Shown in pieces: positions 29,524 to 37,784 of a stretch of DNA of 43,765 bases. The stretch is taken from positions 165,111 through 208,875 of the forward strand of contig DASWCM010000003.1 in assembly GCA_036390115.1 (NCBI GenBank), written 5' to 3'. The first letter of the stretch is position 1. Each line of letters starts with the position of its first letter. Source of the stretch: Blattabacteriaceae bacterium (GTDB lineage: Bacteria > Bacteroidota > Bacteroidia > Flavobacteriales > Blattabacteriaceae). The translations under genes were made by a program, and so were the position numbers. The notes under the pieces were generated by a model. The model was given only the letters and a program-made list of their open reading frames with translations. It had not been told where the DNA came from and ran no database searches.

Positions 29524-30306
29524 ATGAATTTTCTTTCCAAAATTCTTTCTAAGAAGAAAGAAGAGATTAGAAAAAATAGTAAAAAAAAATCAATAGAAGA
29601 ACCAAGAAAGTGTCTTTCCCTATCTAATAGCATTAGAAAAAGCAAAACTGGAATCATTGCAGAATTCAAGAGAATCTCTCCTACTAAAGTACTTATTAAC
29701 GAAAGATTTTTTATAGAAGACGTAGTTATAGGATATGAAAATGCTGGTGCATCTGGTGTATCAGTTTTAACTGATGATAAATATTTTTCAGCTAGAAATG
29801 CTGATCTACCTAAAACTCGGAAAAACGTTTACCTTCCATTGTTACGGAAGGATTTTATTATTGATGAATCCCAAATAATAGCCTCCAAAGCAATAGGAGC
29901 TGATGCTGTTTTATTTATTACGGAAATTCTTTCAAAAGAGGTGCTCATAAAATTCGTTAAAAAAGCTAAGAATATTGGATTGGAAGTAATAATGGAACTT
30001 CATTCTGAAAAAGAACTAGATAAAATTACCATAGAGGAAGAGATTGACGTTATTGGTCTTAATAATAGAAATTTAAAAAATTTCTCAATAGATATTGAGT
30101 GTTCGGTCCAGTTATCTAGAAAAATAAATTTTTTTAAAATTTCTGAAAGTGGAATTTCTAATCTTGGAGAGATTTTCTTCTTAAAAAAGTTAGGGTTTCA
30201 TGGCTTTCTAATAGGAGAAAGTTTTCTTAATTCTTCTAATCCTTGGAGTATTTGTGAAAAAATTCTACAGATTAATAATAATCTTCCTTCATTTAATGAA
30301 GAATGA
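29524..30306 (+). CDS. trpC: Indole-3-glycerol phosphate synthase
   Basis: TrpC closes the indole ring from CdRP. The TIM-barrel family blocks are IIAEFKRISPTKVLI (the catalytic Lys of the usual AE-x-KRASPSKG region), GASGVSVLTDDKYFSA, LPLLRKDFIIDESQI, GADAVLFITEIL, IGLNNRNLKNFSID and ISESGIS. At 260 residues it is full length and not fused to TrpF. It overlaps trpF by 4 bp (ATGA), implying coupled translation. Confidence 0.96.
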   Translation: MNFLSKILSKKKEEIRKNSKKKSIEEPRKCLSLSNSIRKSKTGIIAEFKRISPTKVLINERFFIEDVVIGYENAGASGVSVLTDDKYFSARNADLPKTRKNVYLPLLRKDFIIDESQIIASKAIGADAVLFITEILSKEVLIKFVKKAKNIGLEVIMELHSEKELDKITIEEEIDVIGLNNRNLKNFSIDIECSVQLSRKINFFKISESGISNLGEIFFLKKLGFHGFLIGESFLNSSNPWSICEKILQINNNLPSFNEE

Positions 30307-30926
30307 AAAAAAAAATTAAAATAAAGATTTGTGGAATGAGAGAATTTTCCAATATTTCGTCTATTTCCATGTTGAAACCTGATATGATGGGTTTTATTTT
30401 TTATAGACACTCTCCTAGATTTGTTGGAGAAAATTTTATTGCTCCTAATTTAGGAAAAATATCTAAAGTTGGGGTTTTTGTGAACGCTTCGGTAGAAGAA
30501 ATCTTAAGGAAAAGCTTTGAAAACAGGATTAAAAAGGTCCAATTGCACGGAGAGGAAAGTCCAAATTTTTGCCAAAAAATATCTAGAAAAGGATTGAAAA
30601 TAATCAAAGCATTCCAGATAAAGGACTCTTTTTCTTTCGAAAAAGTAAAAGCATACACTGAGGTCTGTTCGTATTTTCTTTTCGACACACTTACTCCAAA
30701 ATTTGGAGGAAGTGGTAAAAAATTTTTTTGGGAAAAACTTTCTGAATATAAAGAACCCACTCCCTTTTTTCTTAGTGGAGGAATAGGGCCTGTGGATAGT
30801 TCCCCCATTCTTTCGATTTCACATTCGAAATTATTTTGTATTGATATGAATAGTCGTTTCGAAGAAAAATCGACTATAAAAAATAAAATTCTATTTAAGA
30901 GCTTTCTAAAAGAAATAAGAAAATGA
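30303..30926 (+). CDS. trpF: Phosphoribosylanthranilate isomerase
   Basis: TrpF rearranges phosphoribosylanthranilate to CdRP. The catalytic Cys is in IKICGMREFSNI at the N-terminus, and the catalytic Asp is in YFLFDTLTPKFGGSGKKFFW. GFIFYRHSPRFV, VQLHGEESPNFC and FFLSGGIGP are the other family blocks. At 207 residues it is normal. It is coupled to trpC and trpB by 4-bp overlaps on both sides. A 215-codon frame on the opposite strand (30401-31048) is an antisense shadow of this gene. Confidence 0.95.
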   Translation: MKKKIKIKICGMREFSNISSISMLKPDMMGFIFYRHSPRFVGENFIAPNLGKISKVGVFVNASVEEILRKSFENRIKKVQLHGEESPNFCQKISRKGLKIIKAFQIKDSFSFEKVKAYTEVCSYFLFDTLTPKFGGSGKKFFWEKLSEYKEPTPFFLSGGIGPVDSSPILSISHSKLFCIDMNSRFEEKSTIKNKILFKSFLKEIRK

Positions 30927-32092
30927 TAGCAGACGAAAAAGGATTTTATGGTCAATTCGGGGGATCTTTCATACCTGAAATGCTTCGCTATAATATTGAT
31001 GAAATTAATAGTCAATACAAAAAAATTGTTGAAAAAAAAAGTTTCCAAAGAAAATTGAATAATTATCTGAGAGATTATGTAGGGAGACCTACCCCTCTTT
31101 TCTTTTGCAAAAAATTATCCTCTATTTATTGCTCTAATATTTACCTAAAAAGAGAAGATTTAAATCACACAGGATCTCATAAAATAAATAATGCGTTAGG
31201 TCAAGCTTTGTTAGCTAAAACTCTGGGAAAGAGAAAAATTATTGCAGAAACAGGAGCAGGTCAACATGGAGTTGCTACCGCAACAGTTTGTGCTTTTTTA
31301 GGAGGTCTTGAATGTATTATATTTATGGGAAAAAAGGATATAAAACGTCAATCTCCCAATGTTTCCCGTATGAATATGCTTGGAGCAAAGGTAATTCAAG
31401 TTTTTAGCGGCCAAAAAACTCTTAAAGATGCCGTAAATGAATCTATACGTTTTTGGATTAATCACCCAGAAAGCTATTATTTGATTGGTTCTTCCGTAGG
31501 GCCCCATCCATATCCAAAAATGGTAACAGAATTTCAGTCAATTATTAGTGAGGAAATACGGGAACAACTTCTTAAAAAAGAAGGCGTTACTTACCCAAAT
31601 TACATACTGGCTTGTATTGGTGGGGGGAGTAATGCTTCTGGTGCTTTTTATCATTTTTTAAATAGAGAATCAGTAAAGCTTATTGCAGTAGAGGCAGCTG
31701 GAAACGCAAAAACTTCTGAAACATCTACTGTTACTCTTATAGGAACTAAGGGAGTTTTACATGGAAGTATATCTATAATAATGCAAAATGAAGATGGACA
31801 AATTGTTAACCCTTGTTCAATATCAGCTGGATTAAATTATCCAGCCATTGGACCAATGCAGGCTCATTTTTTTGATAGTAAAAGAGTTCAGTTTATTAGT
31901 GTAACTGACGAAGAAGCTTTGCAGGCTGCTTACGAAATTTCTAAACTTGAAGGAATTCTTCCTGCTTTAGAAAGCGCTCATGCCTTAGCTATCTTGCCGA
32001 AGTTATTTCTTAAACGTGAAGATTTGGTAATTGTCAATCTCTCAGGTAGAGGAGATAAAGATATGAAAGCTTATATTCATCATTTCACTTAA
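30923..32092 (+). CDS. trpB: Tryptophan synthase beta chain
   Basis: TrpB condenses indole with serine using PLP. The PLP lysine is in LKREDLNHTGSHKINNALGQ and the phosphate-binding loop is CIGGGSNASGAFYHF. ETGAGQHGVATATVCAFLG, SVGPHPYPKMV and NLSGRGDKDMKAY are intact. At 389 residues it is full length. Its start overlaps trpF by 4 bp. It is separated from trpA by 42 bp, the widest gap in the operon, which carries a Shine-Dalgarno-like sequence. Confidence 0.97.
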   Translation: MIADEKGFYGQFGGSFIPEMLRYNIDEINSQYKKIVEKKSFQRKLNNYLRDYVGRPTPLFFCKKLSSIYCSNIYLKREDLNHTGSHKINNALGQALLAKTLGKRKIIAETGAGQHGVATATVCAFLGGLECIIFMGKKDIKRQSPNVSRMNMLGAKVIQVFSGQKTLKDAVNESIRFWINHPESYYLIGSSVGPHPYPKMVTEFQSIISEEIREQLLKKEGVTYPNYILACIGGGSNASGAFYHFLNRESVKLIAVEAAGNAKTSETSTVTLIGTKGVLHGSISIIMQNEDGQIVNPCSISAGLNYPAIGPMQAHFFDSKRVQFISVTDEEALQAAYEISKLEGILPALESAHALAILPKLFLKREDLVIVNLSGRGDKDMKAYIHHFT

Positions 32093-32110
32093 TCATATCA
32101 CTTAAATCTC

Positions 32111-32118
32111 AGAGGAGG
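32111..32118 (+). promoter_or_regulatory. Shine-Dalgarno-like sequence before trpA
   Basis: AGAGGAGG lies 16 bases before the GTG start of trpA. Strong Shine-Dalgarno sequences are rare in Bacteroidota, and the spacing is too long for a standard one. It may help the weak start codon or be coincidental. Confidence 0.35.
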
Positions 32119-32134
32119 CTAAAATTTTCACCCT

Positions 32135-32902
32135 GTGAACTCTATAAAAGAATGTTTTTTTGAAAAAAAAAAGTATATATTAAGTATTTATTTCACAGCA
32201 GGTTATCCAAATATAAACAGTACACAAAAAATTTTTAAAAAATTACAAGAAATTAAAGTAGTGGACATTATTGAAATAGGCTTGCCATATTCAGATCCTT
32301 TATCTGACGGTGTCATTATTCAAAATAGCAGCCAAAAAGCTATAGAAAATGGGATAACCATCAAGCTATTCTTCAGTCAATTTTATGCAATTAAAAAAAA
32401 AAAACCCATAATCCTTATGGGCTATTATAACCAGTTTATAAAATTTGGAGAAGAAAGATTTTTAAAATATTGTATTAAATCTGGAATATCTGGTTTAATT
32501 TTTCCAGATCTTCCAGTTGAAATTTATAAAAGTAAATACCTCTCTCTTTTTAAGAGCTTTGATTTACCCTTGATTTTCCTAGCAACCCCCAAAACTACTG
32601 ATAATTCTATTCTTATGCTAAGTAAGATAACAAGAAGTTTCTTGTATTTGGTTTCTTCCTCCTCAACTACAGGGCCTAAGAAAAAAATTAGTTATGAACA
32701 ATTATTTTTTTTTGAAAATATTAAAAATTTAAATTTTAATATTCCTAAATTGGTTGGTTTTGGAATATCCAATAAAATACATTTTAATATAGCTTGTTCT
32801 TCTTTTGAAGGGGCAATAATAGGAAGTGAATTTCTCAGTTTTTTAGAAGAAAAAAGATTAGAAGAAAGTATTGAAAATTTTTTAAATTTTTTTTTTGCTT
32901 AA
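32135..32902 (+). CDS. trpA: Tryptophan synthase alpha chain
   Basis: TrpA cleaves indole-3-glycerol phosphate and channels indole to TrpB. The catalytic Glu is in IIEIGLPYSDPLSDGVIIQ, which also carries the catalytic Asp (DPLSDG). YFTAGYPN, ILMGYYNQFIKFG, GLIFPDLP, and SSSSTTGPKKKI in place of the usual STTG block follow. Translation must begin at GTG 32135, since an in-frame stop lies just upstream and the residues after GTG match the family start. At 255 residues it is slightly short. It is the last gene of the trp operon and overlaps tilS by 4 bp, tail to tail. Confidence 0.94.
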   Translation: MNSIKECFFEKKKYILSIYFTAGYPNINSTQKIFKKLQEIKVVDIIEIGLPYSDPLSDGVIIQNSSQKAIENGITIKLFFSQFYAIKKKKPIILMGYYNQFIKFGEERFLKYCIKSGISGLIFPDLPVEIYKSKYLSLFKSFDLPLIFLATPKTTDNSILMLSKITRSFLYLVSSSSTTGPKKKISYEQLFFFENIKNLNFNIPKLVGFGISNKIHFNIACSSFEGAIIGSEFLSFLEEKRLEESIENFLNFFFA

Positions 32903-34188
32903 CTTAAATGAATATTTAATACATGTTTCGTTTTTTCAGTTACCTTAAATCTATCGTCTAGTCTTCTTTTTACAATCCATACTATATCATTATAAGCATT
33001 TGTCAAAATCCAAATATGATCTTTTTCAAAAAGGGAAAGTTTTTCGTCTTTAAAATACTTACTTAATTTTTTCTTAAAATTTAAAGGATAAAAATAATCG
33101 CCTTTTTTCCAAGTTCTTAACTGTAAAGGCCAGTGTAATTTATACAAATCTACGGCAGCATCTGCTGATGCTTCAATCTTATTATTGAAGGAAAAATATA
33201 AAGAAAAAGGGGTTTTTTTAGGTAAAAGATCTATTATTTTATAGACTTTTTGCTCTATATTTATTATCCTAGGCACAAGGATCCAATAATTTCTATCTTT
33301 TAGAATTCTGTATTTTCTTGAAAATATTTGCTTTCCTGATTGTGCGTTTAAAAGCCGAATCATATCAGTAATATTTACAAAACCATAAGGGGAAAATAAT
33401 TTAAAAAGACAAGTAGTTAGAGTTTGGATTTTTTTCAGTTTTTTACAGTTTATTTTCCAAAAATAGGGATGGAATGTTTTTTCTTCAGTAATTTCTTCAG
33501 AAATTTTTTGTAAATATTCATTTTCTAAATGAGAAGTATCATACAGATAATTGATCGTTTTTTGGAAATTTTTGGAAAAATTTATAGAAAGTTTTTTTAA
33601 AACTGGGACTAAGCAGTTACGAACACTGTTTCTAAAATATTCATTTTTACTATTGCTTGTGTCTTCTCTCCAAGAAATATCATATTTATTGGCATAAGAG
33701 ATAATTTCTGCTTTAGTCAAAGTCAAAAGTGGCCGTATATATTGCTTTATTTTTTTAGGAATGCCTAAAAACCCTTTAATTCCAGTTCCTCTAATAAGAT
33801 TAAGAAAAAAATTTTCTATAGAATCATCTAAATGGTGACCTAAGGCAAGAAAATCGTAAGATTTTGTTTTTAGCAATTGCTCAAACCAATCATAACGAAG
33901 TTCTCTTGCCGTAATTTGCATATTTTTATTTGCAATAACATTAAAGCGTTTCTTATATAGAGGTATATTTTTTTTTTTACAAACGTCAGTTACGAAGGTT
34001 TCATCTTTATTAGAAAAATCTCCTCTTAACTGAAAATTAGCATGAACAACACCTAATGGTCTCCTTAGTTTAAGGAGAATATTTAATAGCGTCATGCTAT
34101 CGATTCCTCCACTTACAGCCACAAGAATTTTTTTATCTAATGGAAGGATTTTTTTAATCTCTCTGAAAAGTTTTTCTTCATTTAACAT
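32899..34188 (-). CDS. tilS: tRNA(Ile)-lysidine synthase TilS
   Basis: TilS puts lysidine at C34 of the CAU tRNA-Ile so that it reads AUA codons, which are common in this AT-rich sequence. The PP-loop is VAVSGGIDSMTLLNILL and the second motif is FLALGHHLDDSIENFFLNLI. A long C-terminal region ends with LQLRTWKKGDYFYPLN, the TilS C-terminal domain block. At 429 residues it is full length. Its start lies 11 bp inside the end of aroK, so the two are cotranscribed. Confidence 0.95.
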   Translation of the reverse strand: MLNEEKLFREIKKILPLDKKILVAVSGGIDSMTLLNILLKLRRPLGVVHANFQLRGDFSNKDETFVTDVCKKKNIPLYKKRFNVIANKNMQITARELRYDWFEQLLKTKSYDFLALGHHLDDSIENFFLNLIRGTGIKGFLGIPKKIKQYIRPLLTLTKAEIISYANKYDISWREDTSNSKNEYFRNSVRNCLVPVLKKLSINFSKNFQKTINYLYDTSHLENEYLQKISEEITEEKTFHPYFWKINCKKLKKIQTLTTCLFKLFSPYGFVNITDMIRLLNAQSGKQIFSRKYRILKDRNYWILVPRIINIEQKVYKIIDLLPKKTPFSLYFSFNNKIEASADAAVDLYKLHWPLQLRTWKKGDYFYPLNFKKKLSKYFKDEKLSLFEKDHIWILTNAYNDIVWIVKRRLDDRFKVTEKTKHVLNIHLS

Positions 34189-34675
34189 CTTTTAAAAGAC
34201 TTTTTAGGTAAAAAACTATCTCTTCAATAGATTTACCTTTAATAGATATTTTTTTTTTAGCTCTTTCGTAGATGCCCTTTCTCTCAGAGAGTTGATTATT
34301 TATGAATATCAATAAAGATTTATCATCTAAATGGGAAATTATAGGTCTGGTTTCTCTTTGTAAACGCAATCTTTCAAATAAAGAAGAAACTCCGTATCTT
34401 AGGTAAACAGTGCATGCTTTTTCATTCATTATATTTATATTTTCATAATGGCAAGGTGTTCCTCCACCTAAGGCTAGTATATAGGATTTGGAGTTGTTTA
34501 AAAACTCTTTCAGAGTTTTATGTTCTATCTTTCTAAAGAATAATTCCCCATTTTTTTTGAATATGTCAGAAATAGACTTTTTTTTCTTATTGCAGAGAAG
34601 ATTATCAATATCATAAAAATAATGCTTTAAATATGAGGAAAAAGCATGACCCACGAAACTTTTTCCACATCCCAT
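34178..34675 (-). CDS. aroK: Shikimate kinase
   Basis: AroK phosphorylates shikimate on the way to chorismate, which feeds the trp operon here. The P-loop GYMGCGKS is split by the only available ATG: translation from 34675 begins at MGCGKSF and omits the first Gly and the beta strand LILVGY encoded just upstream (34676-34693). No ATG, GTG or TTG exists in frame before the stop at 34739-34741; ATT 34690 or ATA 34726 are the only candidates. The rest is normal: YDIDNLL (substrate Asp), FFRKIEHKTL, LALGGGTPCHYENI and RLQRETRPII. It is coupled to tilS by an 11-bp overlap. Confidence 0.85.
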   Translation of the reverse strand: MGCGKSFVGHAFSSYLKHYFYDIDNLLCNKKKKSISDIFKKNGELFFRKIEHKTLKEFLNNSKSYILALGGGTPCHYENINIMNEKACTVYLRYGVSSLFERLRLQRETRPIISHLDDKSLLIFINNQLSERKGIYERAKKKISIKGKSIEEIVFYLKSLLKDVK

Positions 34676-34794
34676 GTATCCAACTAAAATTAAGTTAAAA
34701 AAAAAATTATTACGGTTTAATACTATATAATTTTGTTTTTAACAATTAAATTTACATTTTAATTTTGCAAATTTTTTTATTTTATATACACCAA

Positions 34795-34867
34795 GACTTG
34801 GTAGCTCAGTTGGTAGAGCATTACACTTTTAATGTAAGGGTGCTGGGTTCGATACCCAGCCAAGTCA
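34795..34867 (+). tRNA. tRNA-Lys (anticodon UUU)
   Basis: A complete cloverleaf can be drawn. The acceptor stem GACTTGG pairs with CCAAGTC. The D arm is GCTCAGTTGGTAGAGC. The anticodon stem TTACA/TGTAA carries loop CTTTTAA with anticodon TTT (34828-34830). The variable loop is GGGTG, the T arm is CTGGG-TTCGATA-CCCAG, and the discriminator is A. No CCA is encoded. Its last three bases are also the stop codon of the opposing RNA polymerase subunit gene. It is a substrate of MnmA and LysS, both encoded here. Confidence 0.97.
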
Positions 34868-35167
34868 ATTGTCCCTATCTAAAAATTCTTGTGTAGCAAG
34901 TACAGTTGGGTGAGGAATTTCCTCAAATAACTTGGAGATCCCAACTGTTTCTTTATTTTCCAAAATTTCTTCTAGTGACTTATCTTTAAAAGAATAAAAT
35001 TTTTCCATTTTTTGAGAGATTTCATCTTTGATAAGTTTATTTATTTTATAAGATCGTTTACTCAATCTTAAAATAACAGCATAAATGCTTTCTCCAGATT
35101 TTTCTATTTTTTTAATATCGAAAATTTTAATTGTTTTTGGTATTTTTTTTAGTTTTCCGAAATCCAT
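34865..35167 (-). CDS. RNA polymerase omega/Rpb6-like subunit
   Basis: This 100-residue protein matches the Bacteroidota Rpb6-type counterpart of the omega subunit. It has an N-terminal basic stretch, then IYAVILRLSKRSYKINKLIK (the core helices, usually written as SVSIMAKRANQI), then LEEILENKETVGISKLFEEI and PHPTVLATQEFLD. Omega helps assemble RNA polymerase. The stop codon overlaps the 3' end of tRNA-Lys by 3 bp. It is downstream of bamD and dapA on the same strand and is probably cotranscribed with them. Confidence in the family is good; rpoZ is the usual label. Confidence 0.85.
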   Translation of the reverse strand: MDFGKLKKIPKTIKIFDIKKIEKSGESIYAVILRLSKRSYKINKLIKDEISQKMEKFYSFKDKSLEEILENKETVGISKLFEEIPHPTVLATQEFLDRDN

Positions 35168-35184
35168 ATATAATTAAATGAAGT

Positions 35185-35844
35185 TTATAACTTTTTCTTG
35201 GAAAGAAACATATAAAAAATAGCCTCTTCTCTGAAACTACTGTTTCTAAAATCTCTAAAATCATTGAGGAAGTTTTTAAAAGATACGTAAGCTGCTTTAT
35301 ATTGCATCATGTTATAATAAGTTTTTGATCTTTCGAAAGATTTTTTTTCGGTAATTTTTAACAATTTTTCTAATAATTCTTTAGCTTTAGAAGAATTTTT
35401 CTTATATGGATATTTTTTTAAAAAAAATCTTAGCCTTTCTATAACTAAATAAGTATTCTTCTGATCAAGCTCAAAATCTTTTGAAGATAAATAAGAGCAA
35501 TAAGCGGATTTAAATAACGCTTCTTCGGAAAATTTATCATTTGGATAAAGATGGTAAAAGTTGGAAAATTGAACTCCTGCTAAAAAGTAATTTTTTACCT
35601 TAAAATTAGACCTTGCTGTCTTATAAAGAAGAGCTTTTTTCAATTTCTCTTGATTAATAGAAACTAAACGATTAAATAATTTTAGAGATTTTTCATATTT
35701 TTTACTTTCGTAAAGTAAACAAGCTTGATATAAAATTTTATCGGAACTATTGTTAGTTCTCTCTATAACTAGAGAATTGTTATTTTTAGAGAGAAAAAAC
35801 ACCCCTATTATAGGAATAAAAATTTTAAAAAACTTACAGATCAT
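35185..35844 (-). CDS. bamD: BamD-like outer-membrane assembly TPR protein, lipobox lost
   Basis: BamD is a TPR lipoprotein of the BAM complex that inserts outer-membrane proteins. The N-terminus has a hydrophobic signal-like segment (FKIFIPIIGVFFL), but no lipobox cysteine follows: the residues are SKNNNSL. TPR-like helices run from YESKKYEKSLKLFNRLV to YKAAYVSFKNFLNDF. ALFKSAYCSYL and YPNDKFSEEA are typical BamD blocks. At 219 residues it is shorter than the usual 260 or so, mainly at the C-terminus. It overlaps dapA by 4 bp. The gene order bamD then omega matches other Bacteroidota, which supports the call. Confidence 0.82.
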   Translation of the reverse strand: MICKFFKIFIPIIGVFFLSKNNNSLVIERTNNSSDKILYQACLLYESKKYEKSLKLFNRLVSINQEKLKKALLYKTARSNFKVKNYFLAGVQFSNFYHLYPNDKFSEEALFKSAYCSYLSSKDFELDQKNTYLVIERLRFFLKKYPYKKNSSKAKELLEKLLKITEKKSFERSKTYYNMMQYKAAYVSFKNFLNDFRDFRNSSFREEAIFYMFLSKKKL

Positions 35845-36755
35845 AAGAGTAATTTTTTTATTATGGATTTAGTTACTTTTCTATATTCTATCTTAATTTT
35901 TTCTCTAAGGGTTAGAGAAGCTTTAACTAATGGCAATCTAACGTTAGATTCGCAAATTCCAATAATTTTTAACAAAGCTTTAATTCCTGTTGGATTGCCT
36001 TCTTCAAAAAGAAGATGAATCATCTCTATAAGATTATAGAATAATATAAAAGCTTTTTCAGGCTTATTTTTTTTTGCTAAAAAAATCATATCAGAAAATT
36101 GTTTAGGAAAACCTTGAGCTATTACAGAAATAGCTCCATCACCTCCACCTAAAATAATAGGTAAAGCCAAAGAATCATCTCCAGAAATTACTCTGAAATT
36201 TTCTGGTTTTTTATTAATTATTTCATAAGCTTGGAAAAGATTTCCAGAGGCTTCTTTAACTCCTACTATATTGGTAAACTCGTTAGCTAAATGAACAATA
36301 GTTTCTGTTAGTATATTAGAAACTGATCTTGATGGAACATTATAAATCATTATATCAGAAGTTGTATATTTAGCAATATACTTAAAATGTTTATAAAGTC
36401 CAATCTGGTTTGGACGGTTATAATAAGGCGAAACAGAAAGTATACATTCAAATTCAGCGAGATCCGTCTTATAAATTTGCTCTATCACTCTTTCAGGGTC
36501 ATTTACCCCAATTCCTAATATTAATGGAAGGTTTTTTCCATTAGCTGATTTAATACTATTGATAATATCAATTTTTTCTTTTTCTTTTAAAGAAAAAGGC
36601 TCAGCTGTACTTCCTAGTAAAACTAGATAAGAAACTCCTCTTTCACTTGTAAAAGCAACAAGTTTTTCAAGATTTTTAAAATCAATTTTTCCCTTTTCTC
36701 TAAAAGGAGTTATTAGAGCCGCCCCAGTTCCATATAATATACAATTGTGATCCAT
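35841..36755 (-). CDS. dapA: 4-hydroxy-tetrahydrodipicolinate synthase
   Basis: DapA condenses pyruvate with aspartate semialdehyde, the first step towards lysine and diaminopimelate. The Schiff-base Lys is in NIVGVKEASGNLFQAYE, the catalytic Tyr in IMIYNVPSRSVSN, and the N-terminal loop reads LLGSTAEPFSLKEKEK where the usual form is GTTGE. SPYYNRPNQIGLYKHF and ISGDDSLALPIILGG are intact. At 304 residues it is full length. It is coupled to bamD and head to head with obg, 35 bp apart. Confidence 0.96.
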   Translation of the reverse strand: MDHNCILYGTGAALITPFREKGKIDFKNLEKLVAFTSERGVSYLVLLGSTAEPFSLKEKEKIDIINSIKSANGKNLPLILGIGVNDPERVIEQIYKTDLAEFECILSVSPYYNRPNQIGLYKHFKYIAKYTTSDIMIYNVPSRSVSNILTETIVHLANEFTNIVGVKEASGNLFQAYEIINKKPENFRVISGDDSLALPIILGGGDGAISVIAQGFPKQFSDMIFLAKKNKPEKAFILFYNLIEMIHLLFEEGNPTGIKALLKIIGICESNVRLPLVKASLTLREKIKIEYRKVTKSIIKKLLL

Positions 36756-36790
36756 ATTCTTAAGGAGAATTATTGTTTTATTAAAATAAA

Positions 36791-37771
36791 ATGTATAAAA
36801 ATTTTATAGATTACGTTAAAATTTACTGCAAAAGTGGAAAAGGAGGATCTGGATCTGTACATTTTCGTAGAGAAAAATTTAGAGGTCCAGATGGAGGAAA
36901 TGGAGGAAATGGAGGAAATGTAATATTTAGAGTAAATCATAACTGCTGGACTCTTTTACATTTAAAATATAAAAAGCATCACATAGCTGAAAACGGGTTT
37001 CCTGGGGGAAAGAATAGACTAAGTGGAGCAAAAGGTAAAAACTGCGTTATAGAAATCCCAATAGGGACAGTAGTAAAAAATGATAAAAATGAAATTCTTC
37101 TCGAGATTACAAAAAATAATCAGGAAAAAATCCTTTTCAAAGGAGGAAAAGGGGGATTAGGTAATTGGACTTACCGAAGTTCTAAACCTTGTTATTCTCA
37201 ATATGGGATGAAAGGTAGAGAAGGATGGATTATTCTTGAACTAAAACTTTTATCCGATGTAGGGTTAGTTGGATTTCCAAATGCAGGAAAATCTAGTCTA
37301 TTAGCTGCAATTACCTCCTCTAAACCTAAAATTGCAGATTATTCATTTACGACCCTAACTCCTTATTTAGGGATTGTTTTTTGTTCTGATTATAGGGATT
37401 TTATTATGGCAGATATTCCAGGTCTGATTGAAGGAGCTACTAAGGGTAAAGGACTAGGATATAGATTTTTAAGACATCTTGAAAGAAATTCTGTTCTTCT
37501 TTTTCTTATTCCAGCAAACTCTAAAGATTTTGAAAAAGAGTATGAAATACTCTTGTCTGAACTCCGAGAGTATAATCCATGTTTGCTTGAGAAACCTCGT
37601 TTAATAGTTATTTCTAAATCTGACTTAATTAATGAAAATATTAAATACCATATAAAGAAAAACTTATCTTTTCAACCCATTTTCATTTCTTCAAAAAATA
37701 AAGAAGGATTGATAGATTTAAAAGAAAAATTATTGGAGAAAGTACAATCTTCTACTTATTTCTTTAGATAA
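36791..37771 (+). CDS. obg: GTPase Obg (CgtA)
   Basis: Obg is an essential GTPase of large-subunit ribosome maturation. The glycine-rich Obg fold is at residues 1-160 (GKGGSGSVHFRREKF, GPDGGNGGNGGNVIF). The G domain follows with G1 GFPNAGKSSLLAAI, G2 FTTLTPYLGIV, G3 DIPGLIEGATKGKGLG and G4 VISKSDL. At 326 residues it is full length without the C-terminal extension of Gram-positive Obg. The triple GGN codon repeat is a normal family feature. It is divergent from dapA and convergent with the fumC pseudogene. Confidence 0.97.
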   Translation: MYKNFIDYVKIYCKSGKGGSGSVHFRREKFRGPDGGNGGNGGNVIFRVNHNCWTLLHLKYKKHHIAENGFPGGKNRLSGAKGKNCVIEIPIGTVVKNDKNEILLEITKNNQEKILFKGGKGGLGNWTYRSSKPCYSQYGMKGREGWIILELKLLSDVGLVGFPNAGKSSLLAAITSSKPKIADYSFTTLTPYLGIVFCSDYRDFIMADIPGLIEGATKGKGLGYRFLRHLERNSVLLFLIPANSKDFEKEYEILLSELREYNPCLLEKPRLIVISKSDLINENIKYHIKKNLSFQPIFISSKNKEGLIDLKEKLLEKVQSSTYFFR

Positions 37772-37784
37772 TATAGATTTATTG

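Noticed and set aside
30401-31048. 215-codon open frame on the minus strand opposite trpF/trpB
   Set aside because: It is antisense to clear trpF and trpB genes and shows no family similarity; AT-rich coding often leaves such frames open.
34740-34794. Promoter for tRNA-Lys with a Bacteroidota-type TTTG and TAnnTTTG pair
   Set aside because: The stretch is too AT-rich to single out a convincing -33/-7 pair by eye.
36888-36920. Tandem repeat of GGAGGAAAT-like 9-bp units in obg
   Set aside because: It encodes the GGNGGNGGN stretch that is normal in the Obg glycine-rich fold.
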